A DNA stretch of 64,000 nucleotides, taken from assembly GCA_949128115.1 (NCBI GenBank), contig OX421962.1:96150935-96214934 (forward strand), written 5' to 3'. Shown here in pieces: positions 54,954 to 64,000 of the stretch (position 1 is its first letter; each line of letters starts with the position of its first letter). The position numbers were made by a program, and so were the translations under genes. This DNA is from Anaspis maculata. Its lineage: Eukaryota; Arthropoda; Insecta; Coleoptera; Scraptiidae. The notes beneath the pieces are model-generated. The model was not told where the DNA came from, searched no databases, and saw only the letters and a list, made by a program, of their open reading frames with translations.

Positions 54954-55190
54954 TGTTACGACCCCGTCATGAATAAGATTAGTTTTGCTTACTTAGCACC
55001 TGCTGTTTATATATACGACTTCATGCAGTTAGCACGCATCACAATTTTCTGTATCATGACCGAGTGCACGTCGCACGCATAAATTGTCGATCCGTTATTA
55101 CGTTCTAAACTTGTACGAATTAAATTATTTTCACAGTTTAATAAAATTAATATTTTTTAAAAAGGCTTTTTCAAAAACAAACACGTAAAA
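54954..55190 (+). repeat. Errantivirus 3' LTR
   Basis: Same as the 5' LTR but for one base (G to A near 55150). ATGT follows. Confidence 0.95.
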
Positions 55191-55194
55191 ATGT

Positions 55195-57690
55195 TTGCGC
55201 ATATCTAGTTGGGTACCCACCTACCTACATATAGGTAAAAACTATACATACGAAAGTACATAATAAAAGTGCCGAGTAAAATTTGACGGCACCGGCATGT
55301 AGGAACGGGAACGCGCATTAGGCATGTCCTCTCTTTGCCAGTGCTTATGGTGCGCCATCGTGGAATCGAAGGAGATTTTGATTTCCACAATGCGAAAGGG
55401 TGATGGGATCTGATCAAAATGCATTGAATTCGTGATTTTGAGCCGTCGACAGATGCAGCTCGCGTTTTTATTGCAATATTTCTCCATCCCCGTACCCACT
55501 GATGCCAGGCTGCCATTCCGTTCAGACAAAAGTTTAGCTCGAAAGTGTGGTGATTTCATTTCAAAATCTCGTTATCTTTTCGCTTCCTGTGTAAATCCAG
55601 TCAAAAATGTCGTTTCGTAGTATATGAAAAGCACCGGCGGGGTAGAATTTGCGGTCAGTCTATCACAGCAGAACAAAAATTTTGTAATTACTAAAGACGT
55701 GTTTTTTTTGCTTTATTGTCCGGATGTTACGTGCTAAACTATGGGTGGGGACTGCATTGTGTGATTTAAACATGCCACTTGGCATAGCTTTTGTGTAGAC
55801 TATACTTTTGTCTATCGATTTAGAAGTGCAGTCAGTCATCGGCAACAACCGTGCGGCTGTGTCAGGTCGTGAACGAAAACAAAAGAAAGAAAAGTTGCAT
55901 CTCATGGACCAGAAGAGATGAAGTCCTGTAAATAACCACATAGTCTAAATTATGATGTTTGTGATTAAACCTAACCCATATAAGTTTGATTCGCCGGAGA
56001 CTCCGACACGAGGATAGGCCACAAGCTCTCACAATTGGTGGAGGAGCCGTTTATCGGTATCGAATATTCACGAAGCACCGAAGTTGCTAGATTTCTCTAT
56101 ACAGCTTTTGAGACTACAGTTAACAGATACTGGAACATTCTGTTCAGCTTCAGCGGGTATAAATGAAGCATTTTCCCGACCAAGAACAATTGGACGTGAA
56201 AATATGATGGTAATATGATAGTCATTTGCTTCTGTTTGCTTTTCATTATTCATTATAGCGTACGATGTGCTTGCATTTACGTTATTCGTGCACGTCAACA
56301 ACGCAGCACAAATGAAAATTTCAAATAAACTGCTGAAGTACCCACACTCGCAGGTAGGTCGAGGCACCTGCTCTAGTCTGACTCTTGACTTCAGACATAA
56401 ATAATGCCATAAGTATATTATATAGAGTTCAGATCTCGGTGACTCGGCCCGTTTATTGCATACGCAGACCACTTAATTTGATTCAGGTGTTTGAAATTTG
56501 CAGCAATGCCCATAAAAATGCGGCCCAAAAGTAAAAAGCCGTTAAGCTCCGAAGCGATCCATCCGTACAACTTTGACGATTTTTATGATAAATGATTCAT
56601 CATAACTTTATCAGTATGGTTCCATGCTTCAGTGATTAATGATCGGAATTTTAAAGAGATAGATAGAAGTTCCGGAGGTGTGCAGCATACACACACACCA
56701 ACGCAACGTGCGAAAAAAAATCGATGCCAGAATAACCTTGAAAAAGAAGCTCGTTATAATAAAACAAAATGATCCAGCGATTCGCATCAGCAGCATCAAC
56801 ATGCAACATGCGCCCACATGATCTCATGTAATATCTAGGTATTTCTCGTATTACACATGAATGTCTATTTTTGTTGGCCATCTAGCTCACTGGGAAAAAC
56901 GAAATTAAAAAAGTACGGGGGATAAAATCGACAAAAAATAGTATCGTAAACCCGAAAAACACTAAAGCCCTCGCGGAAAAGCGCAGGCACACCAGAGGGC
57001 TTTGATGACCCCAAAGCACCTAAGTATCCATAAAAACAATATTAAAATTTATGCGGGTCGTATGGAATAGTGAGAGACATAAAAAAAACAATTTAATCGT
57101 TTATAAATCCAGACATCATCCGGTTCGCCGGCGGTTTTCTCTCCATGGAATGGATTCTCACCCCGTTCTGTTGTTGTCTTTTGTCGAGGAATCGCGGAGC
57201 TGTTACGGGTGCCACTAAAAAGGAAATAAGTATAGTTGACTAGTCGCAGAGAATTTATCACCTCTACTACGCCTTTTCTGTTGATACCCCATTTCAGGTT
57301 GATTGCAGTATCAGTCCAGGGTAAAATGAAAATGAAATTGATTATTAGAAATAAAATATAGGTATAGACGTACATATAACTGGAAATTTAATAGCTTTTG
57401 GTGCCTACAAGTTCATTAGACTGGCACTAAAAGCGTGCTCCATTTAGTTATAAACACATGGAAAATATCTAGGGTAGGGATAACTATTTGGAGAAATGAA
57501 AATTCCTGCAGAGTTCTTTAAGCAATTATTCTCCCAAATCAATATTCTATAAGCTTGATGATAAGAGTAGACACCTAGCTGGCTATACATCGAGCTAGAA
57601 GCAGATTACAGAAATTTGTGAATATTGTCATTCGGGTAAAGATGAATTTCTATTTCTACGTAACATTTTTGTCTTAAATCTACCCCAACA
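55195..57690. other. Non-coding stretch without recognised features
   Basis: Several short ORFs (55205-55516, 55663-55941, 56068-56472, 57049-57375, all minus strand) have no motif, signal or repeat structure that I can defend. No inverted repeats were seen. Confidence 0.35.
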
Positions 57691-57699
57691 GACAGGAAG

Positions 57700-58640
57700 A
57701 ATGGCCAGGCGTCATTTGACTGCAGATGACATGCTCAGAGCCGTCGGGATGCTGAAGATGGGCCAAAACCAAGTGCTATAGCGGGAGCCTTGAGGACGAC
57801 CCAAAACGTTATTTCGCGGCTCTGGTCACGTTTTCGACAAACCAAAATGTTGCTGAAAGACACCAGATGGCGGCCCCGTTCAACTACCCCATCACAAGAT
57901 CACTATTTGCAATTAACTGCCCGAATATTAATTTTGACTGCCTCCTCAACCACGAAGTTAGCTCTATTAAGAGCACGGGCTGCCCATTACCTCCCGTACT
58001 GTTCTAAGCAGGTTGCACGATGTTCATTCAAGAGCCTGACGACCTTTTCGTGTCAGCCTTTATAGCAAGAAGCAATCGAGCCCACCGGTTATAAAGTGAA
58101 TGCGAGAACATCAAAACTGGCAAAATCACGAATGGGGTCAGGTCCTTTCCACGGGGGAATCTTGCTCAGGGATCCGTCCAGATATCAGAAGAATCCGTGT
58201 ATGGAAGCTACTTGGAAACAATAATTGGCTCAGGAATGTCCAAAAAGTTTATCCCTATCATGGTGGTATCATCATGGTTTGGGCCGGAATATCCATTGGC
58301 AGGAGAACACTCCTTGTTTTGGTAGAAGGCAACCTAGCTGCAATGCAGTATACCAGGGATGAAAAAGTCGAAGGCTATGTCTTCCCAGAAGAAGATGTAT
58401 TTGGAGAAAATTACACTCTCCAACAAGATGTTGCGCGAACCCATACTGCGCGAATTGTTCTGGAGCTCCCTGCAAGAGCATGAGATTCCTGTTTTATCAT
58501 GCCCACCGCTCGCAGAGCCCTGACACGAATCCCATTGGAAACCTAAGACCAAAGGATATGCTTCAAAAAGAAAAATTGCGGGAAGGTGGTGAATTTCACA
58601 CTAATTGGGATCTTTATGCAGCATTGCAGTGAGCTTGTGA
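57700..58640 (+). pseudogene. Tc1-like transposase pseudogene
   Basis: Begins MARRHLTADDMLRAVGMLKM, a Tc1-type N-terminal helix-turn-helix. The middle part has REHQNWQNHEWGQVLSTGES (the first catalytic Asp position changed within TDES), IRPDIRRIRVW, GGIIMVWAGISIGRRTLLV and TLQQDVARTHTARIV (second catalytic Asp). After a stop at 58481 a weak NPIGN-like trace of the last block remains near 58530. Several stops and frameshifts occur in the first half. It is a dead copy of a 340-residue family protein. Terminal repeats were not identified. Confidence 0.88.
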
Positions 58641-58649
58641 CGGGATCCG

Positions 58650-60340
58650 TTGATCCATCAGTGTGGAAGGCCATCTCCAGTTTTTATTTTTATCTGATCA
58701 AGTGAAAACTGTTGAATGTTGAAATTTTGACTATTCATTTCAAAATTGTTTTGACCCAAATTCACACACAAAATGTGAACAACCGGGTATGTGAAATACC
58801 CGGAGAACTTTTTTTCTTGACAATTTCGTGAAACTCCACAAAAATCCCAATATCCCCATAGACATTTTCCATATACTTATGTATATTGAAGAAGTTAAGT
58901 TTGACATTGGCTCCTTAAACTACTAAATTCTGGATGGGAGCGAAAGAGTAGGTATCATCTGGTTTTTGAATTTTGTTACGAGTCGCGAGTCGATTCGTCC
59001 CCGTGCGTTCCCGTTCCAAGAACAGTCATCGCGAATGGTTACTGGTAAGGTCAAGGCGATATGGACCAGGAACCGTATTCTCTATCGGTAGCCAGGCAAG
59101 CAGTATTGTGATTGGCTTTTGCCTGACTACCGATAGGAATATCTGTCGGTTCGAGTGCATAGCGAGTTAGAGAATACGGCTCCTGGTTGTCCCGACATTC
59201 ACCCTGATAATTTTATGAGTGAAAAAAAAATTAAAATGAGGCTGACTTGACCATAAAAACATGCCTCTCAAACGCTTAATAACGGAGACACAGCCTTCCA
59301 AAATTTGACTAATTTATCCATTAAAAACATGATGACACCACGTTCAGGCAAATGTGGGCCCTATTTAAAGAGGCTTCGGAACATACGAGTCTAAAATGAG
59401 TCGTTACTTAAGCCGTAACGACCCAAAATAGGTAATACGTGTAATGAACAAGAGTATTCATTTCTATTGAAGGAAATAACAGCCTCATCGATATACCAGG
59501 GGTATTACAGGTAACAAAAGATTCCACACCGATTTTCAATCTTTGGATGATTACCAGTGGTTTACAAATGACATCCAATGATTCCCAGTAATGGTTCCCA
59601 AATATTTCTAATGAAATTCACAATGATTTCCACGGATGAAGTAAGCCCCAGATCTCCAAAGCGGCTTAGCCCTTGAAGCCCAGCTATACCCAACAAATGT
59701 GAAAACGGATGTTTTTACCAACATCATCAGTCATTTTTACCGAAAAATAGGGAACAGAATATTTACATAACGAGACCTGAAACGGCAACAGAAGCCTGGA
59801 GGTTCTCTTTGTCCTCAGCAGTAATGATGCGTTTACCGTCGAGCGTATGTACACCATCTTACTCACAACCATGCACCTTACAGACAAAAGCTCACAGGAT
59901 TACAGGCGTTCAGAAGTGGAATTTGATAACCAACTTTTTGTTATAACTCCCAGATCGACTGTTCGATTTTGCGTAACTTGTTTCAGGGACTAGTTATACC
60001 GATTGCCCACTTTTACTTTGGCTGGATGAATTATTAACCTATTTCCTGCCCCCTTACATGGTTTGTTATTAAGCAATTACCATAATAGTGGCAGTGGCTG
60101 TGGGTGGAGCTTATTGTAAAAGAGCCCTATTAGTTAATCAAGGAAATCTGATTGTCGCCAGTTTCAGATATTAAGTCAAAAACAAGAGTTTTTTTTTCAA
60201 TAAAAAATTTTATATTCAATTTTGCTGTAGGTATTCTTACCAAATTGAAGGGACAGAGAGGGAGAATGACGACGTTTTAGAATGATTGGACGGGAAACAT
60301 CAATACGAAGGTTATCGGCAGTAAAACACCTACATGAGAA
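58650..60340. other. Non-coding stretch with one MITE
   Basis: Nothing coding is recognisable. It holds the hairpin MITE at 59065 and a short perfect hairpin (CCGGGTATGTGAAATACCCGG) near 58784. Confidence 0.4.
59065..59187. repeat. Hairpin MITE, ACCAGGAACCGTATTCTCTA end
   Basis: The left end pairs with TAGAGAATACGGCTCCTGGT at the right, and TCGGTAGCCAGGCAA pairs with TTGCCTGACTACCGA within. A related word, GGCCGTATTCTCTCAACG, occurs at about 9938. Confidence 0.7.
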
Positions 60341-60354
60341 CTATTGGGGAAGAG

Positions 60355-60558
60355 AAGAAACGGCCCCGTGACACAGGCGGTCGAGTGGCTGCCTGCGACG
60401 CGGAAGTCCCGGGTTTAATTCCCGGTGAAAAGTCTGGGTGTTGTGTCGTCCAATATTTGCACTTTTCCGAGTTTGTATAATTGATAAATAAACGGGCAAA
60501 CTCCTATGGCAAGAAAAAGCCGATAAGGAGAAAAACATTTATTAAGAAACATTTATTA
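60355..60558 (+). mobile_element. tRNA-derived SINE, 204 bp
   Basis: The head has a tRNA-like A-box region (GCGGTCGAGTGGCTGCC) and a B-box (GGGTTTAATTCCC at 60411-60423), the internal RNA polymerase III promoter. The body is unrelated. The target duplication GGGAAGAG flanks it (60347-60354 and 60559-60566). The tail is an imperfect AACATTTATTA repeat rather than poly-A. Confidence 0.8.
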
Positions 60559-60710
60559 GGGAAGAGGGAACAAACACCTCAGTTCTGGAGTCTATACTAT
60601 TGGACCGAATTGGGTTAAATTCTAACTTGCTCTTGTTTAGCTCAACATTTCTTGTATGAGTGTCATCTTCTATACTTAAGTGGAACACGGTATTTTGTTT
60701 TTTTTTTAAA

Positions 60711-63265
60711 TAGTCCAGTGAAATAAGAATTTAACTTGGAGCAAATTAGATGCCAGATGAAAAAAATATGGCGATGTAGATAATGAAAAACTGAATGAGA
60801 AAAATCAAAGCATCATTTCCAGTCATCCCGGGAACCATGGAAAAAAATGGAGGAGATGGAAAAACATGCGCCGCGATCTTTCTTTTGAAACGGTGAGAGA
60901 ACGGTGAGAGATGTGTGAAAACTGTCAGAGACAAAGTTGTAGGTAATTCAATAATCTACAAAAAAGTCTCTGGGGGGGGCATATGTCCAACTTCTTCAGT
61001 TTAGCCGTTTATCGCAGTCAAAGTTGCGCGCCGGTCTAGTGCAGTGGAAAAACTGTCCGCGTGACCTTCCCTCTTGGATGCTGTAAGAACGACAAGAGAT
61101 ATCGAAAAATTGTGAGCAACAAAACTGTAGAGAATTAAATGCTTCACTAGACAATTTTCAAGGCCAATTTATATCTCTTTTAGTTTAGCCGTGAACCACA
61201 TTCTAAGTTGCGCGACAATCCTGTTGATAAACTGGTTCTTCTGGAAAACTTACAAAAACCCTAGACTCGATGAGAAAACTATGACAATGTAGAGGATGAA
61301 AAGCTGGATATTGGAAACCAAAGTTTCATTCCACACCGTTTCGGGGAACCTGAGAAAAGAAAACTTGGAAAATAGTGATTTTCACTCGCAGCTTCCTCAT
61401 TGAATACTGAAATAAACGTGATAAATATGGAAAATATGAACAAACTAGCTTGTAGAGGATTAAATGATCTATAGAAAACCCCGTGATGTCATGTATGCAT
61501 CTTTGTCGACTTAGCTGCGGAGCGCTATCAAAGTTGGGGTACATGACTCGTGACGCGTCGCATATGTGGTGAAACGGGCACGATGTTGCGGTCATTGTTT
61601 AATTGATTAATAAACATGATCAAACGATTTGAAAACAATGCGTGCGTTGTTTAACGTCTGGGTAGCTACTTATTGTTAGAATTATCATTGTAGTCATCAT
61701 CATCGTCTTCCGAAACGACAATGCAGGAAGCGTCAGAACAGGTGGCTCCACGGCAGTGGTGGCAAAACTTGGTACACAAGAGGTCAGCTTTTCTGCATTC
61801 ACAAAGCTTCTCGCAGTTTTTCAAGCATCTGCAGGAAATCAGCCGTAGCTGATTTTCGAGAGCTACGTTATCCTGGGTTCTAATAGGCATCAACAGAGAA
61901 ATGTTCAATTTCCAACCACATTGTTCAGGTGGACAGTTGTTTATTATCTCCGAGCTGTTGTTGAATGATCATTGTTTATCAGAAATCAGTTGAAAAACAT
62001 CACATTATCTAACGTGAATCACGTTTCTCAGTTATTATACATATTGTACGTGCTACAAAATACGAGTACTTTCTCAGTTTTAAGCCTGAGTGTCACGATA
62101 CTATTTTCTTACTATTTTGATGCTATAAATATATGATTAGAAACGATAAATTCAGAAACTCCCTAGCGACCTAGTCTCTCGTCCTAGATTTCTAGAATGA
62201 AAATATGACAAAAATAGTACAGTGACACTCACGACTTTAATTTTGCCAAACAAGAAACTTTATACATAACAAAGCGTTCATCTGCAGAGTTAAATTTCCA
62301 ACAATAGTTACCAGACGTTCAACAAAATGTAACTCTTTAAAATCATTCAATCGTGTTTTATAATCAATTGAACAATGACCGCAACGTCGTGCGAGTTTGA
62401 ACACATATCACATATGCGACGCGTCACTAGTCATGTATTCCAACTTTGATAGCGCTCCGCAGCTAAGTCGACAAAAATGCATACATGTCATCACGGCATT
62501 TTCTATAGATGATTCAATCCTCTACAAGCTAGTTTGTTCCGATTTTCCATGTTCATTACGTTTATTCCAGTATTCAATGAGAAAGCTGGGAGTGCAAATC
62601 GCTATTTTCCAACTTTTTTTTTCTCAAATTTCTCAAAACGGTGTGAAATAAAACTTTAGTTTTTTGAATCCAGTTTTTCATCCTCCACATTGTCATAGTT
62701 TTTTCATCAAGTCTAGGGTTTTTGTAAGCTTTCCAGAAGAGCCACTTCATCAACAGGACTATCGCGCAAATTCGAACGTGGTTCACGGCTGAACCAGAAG
62801 TGATCATAATTGGCCTTGAAGATTTTCTAGTGAAGCGTTCAATTCTCTACAACTTTGTTACTCACAATTTTTTGATATCTCTTGTCGTTCTCACAGCATC
62901 CAAAAAGGAAGGTCACGCGGACAGTTTTTCCACTTCACTAGACCGGCGCACAACTTTGACTGCGATAATCGGCTAAACTGAAGAAGTTAGACATATGCCT
63001 CCTCAGAGACTTTTTTGTAGATTATTGAATTACCGACAACTTTGTCTCGGACAGTTTTCACACATCTCTCACCGTTTCAAAAGAAAGATCGCGGCGCATG
63101 TTTTTCCATCTCCTCCATTTTTTTTCCATGGTTCCCGGGATGACTGGGAATGAAACTTTGGTTTTTCTTATTCAGTTTTTCATTCTCTACATCGCCACAT
63201 TTTTTTCATCCTGCCCCTAATTTGTTCCAACTTTGGCCTAAGAATCGCCTCATTTTACTGGACTA
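60711..63265. mobile_element. 2.56-kb foldback around a Cys-rich ORF
   Basis: TAGTCCAGTGAAAT and ATTTTACTGGACTA form the ends, with arms of about 880 bp (60711-61610 and about 62370-63265). Each arm is itself made of about four degenerate units of roughly 215-230 bp, each with a GTAGAGGAT/GTAGAGAAT word and a TTTAGCCGT...CAAAGTTGCGC phrase. The centre holds a cysteine-rich ORF. No typical transposase was found. Confidence 0.82.
61666..61908 (-). CDS. Cys-rich (CXC/tesmin-like) ORF, 80 aa, possibly a remnant
   Basis: After about 20 residues the protein reads LRLISCRCLKNCEKLCECRK and then LLCTKFCHHCRGATCSDASC: eleven or so cysteines in the C-x-C-x3-C pattern of TSO1/tesmin CXC zinc-binding motifs, followed by an acidic tail (EDDDDDYNDNSN). 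Similar cysteine tails occur at the C-termini of some transposon-encoded proteins. It sits exactly in the loop of the foldback, so it may be the last exon of a lost autonomous parent. The ATG at 61908 is the first in the frame and may not be a real start. Confidence 0.5.
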   Translation of the reverse strand: MNISLLMPIRTQDNVALENQLRLISCRCLKNCEKLCECRKADLLCTKFCHHCRGATCSDASCIVVSEDDDDDYNDNSNNK

Positions 63266-64000
63266 AAAGCTAAACAGCAATGGGTCGTATGATAAGAAAC
63301 ATATTTTATTTGTTCCTTATTTGTGAACACGAACTTATCAAGTGACTATATTCACCTTGGAAACACCTCATAACTGGCTAGCCAGTTATATACGTCATTC
63401 AACTGGCTAGCCAGTTATAGACGTCACAGTTCTTTTGCCTGAAAACTAGTGCTGAAAAACGATCAGAAATACACAAAAATTTTGTTGAATCACTTTATTA
63501 GAATTGAGGTATCAATCATTATAAATTATTATTAACACAGTAATGATTCCAAAGGTAACGAGAAATTAAAAAAAAAATGAAAGAACGCAGGAAATTTTTG
63601 TTTCATATGAGTATTTGGCTCGCCTAACAGCTCGCCGGTCATCCTCATAAGAACCAGAACTGTTTTACCTGGCTTGTAATGTAAAATACTATTATTCACA
63701 ACCACTATAGTAGGTGATAGACTCATTACTGACTTTTAAAAAGTTGGAAAAAGACGCTTTGTTTATGATTTTGTTTTCCGCCTCCGAGATCACTTTTTGC
63801 CCCGGTTAGAGGGCGGAAAGTGCATGGCCTCCTTGACTGATTGACAATTGACAGATGGATGACGGAATGACAGGTGTAGAGGGGCTCGAATCGAAGAGTC
63901 AAACGCAGTTTTGTGAGGTTAAGGGTGCCAGCGAGGGTGCCAGTTATTATTATGGTATGGTGTTTATGACTTAATTGATGATTCTAATAGCCTAATTCAC
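63266..64000. other. Right-edge region without recognised gene
   Basis: Apart from two palindromes at 63370-63426 I see no coding or repeat structure. Confidence 0.35.
63370..63426. repeat. Two tandem copies of a palindrome, AACTGGCTAGCCAGTT
   Basis: Each copy is a perfect palindrome followed by ATATACGTCA or ATAGACGTCA, about 29 bp apart. Confidence 0.85.

Larger units (their letters stand above)
42586..55190 (+). mobile_element. Errantivirus (env-bearing Ty3/gypsy LTR element), young but disrupted
   Basis: LTRs of 237 bp (42586-42822 and 54954-55190) differ at one base. ATGT (possibly AATGT) flanks both sides. Gag, Pol and Env occur in order, with primer-binding site and polypurine tract. 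The tRNA-Ser-type primer site and the F-protein-like Env place it near the 17.6/297 group of insect endogenous retroviruses. Pol is split in integrase by two DNA-transposon insertions (48290-51556) and has an extra stop at 52036, so this copy should not be autonomous. Without those insertions the element would be about 9.3 kb, longer than typical relatives because of the extra Pol segment. Confidence 0.95.

Noticed and set aside
60361..60440. tRNA gene
   Set aside because: Has A- and B-box-like parts but cannot form a full cloverleaf and is followed by a SINE body with target duplication.
61326..62651. Paired ORFs with similar peptides (YPNFDSAPQLSRQ and YSNFDSAPQLSRQ)
   Set aside because: The same sequence in the two inverted arms of the foldback; not a gene family.

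Overview
The window looks like repeat-rich DNA from an insect nuclear genome. The one host gene I can support has a chitin-binding type-2 (peritrophin-A) domain with the intron layout of cuticle proteins. Everything else is mobile DNA of kinds common in insects: copia, an errantivirus, R2-like and jockey-like LINEs, Tc1/mariner and hAT elements, and many foldback MITEs. A beetle is plausible, but the sequence alone does not settle the order.

Layout. 1-2162 (minus) is a broken non-LTR retrotransposon with a C2H2 finger and a YMDD reverse transcriptase that runs off the left edge; a 270-bp direct repeat lies upstream of it. 4530-10023 is a small inverted-repeat element that received an intact, very young copia element (5537-9824, identical LTRs, 5-bp target duplication). 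12000-19225 is one LINE copy interrupted twice: by a TA-flanked foldback (14005-15053), and by a 3.4-kb element (15371-18800) whose ends are mirror-image arrays of 14-16 bp units around 3 kb of satellite-like sequence. 20770-31414 is the host gene: three coding exons, with a 9.5-kb intron full of MITEs and transposase relics. 31872-38494 shows little that can be named. 38495-42557 is a 4-kb TIR element with a foldback inside. 42586-55190 is an envelope-bearing gypsy-group LTR element (errantivirus). 55195-64000 holds a Tc1 pseudogene, a tRNA-derived SINE, and a 2.5-kb foldback around a cysteine-rich ORF.

The main discovery candidate is in the errantivirus. Between its protease and reverse transcriptase, Pol carries an uninterrupted ADP-ribose-binding macrodomain of the TARG1/OARD1 type, including the lysine and aspartate used for catalysis in that family. 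It sits behind a 56-residue linker repeated about 2.4 times. This suggests a captured ADP-ribosylation eraser carried by an insect retroelement. The LTRs differ at one base in 237, so the copy is young, but it can no longer act alone: integrase is split by two adjacent DNA-transposon insertions and has a further in-frame stop.

The elements form a nested stratigraphy that can be read from exact target-site duplications: hAT beside foldback inside errantivirus; copia inside a TIR element; foldback and hAT-like satellite element inside a LINE.
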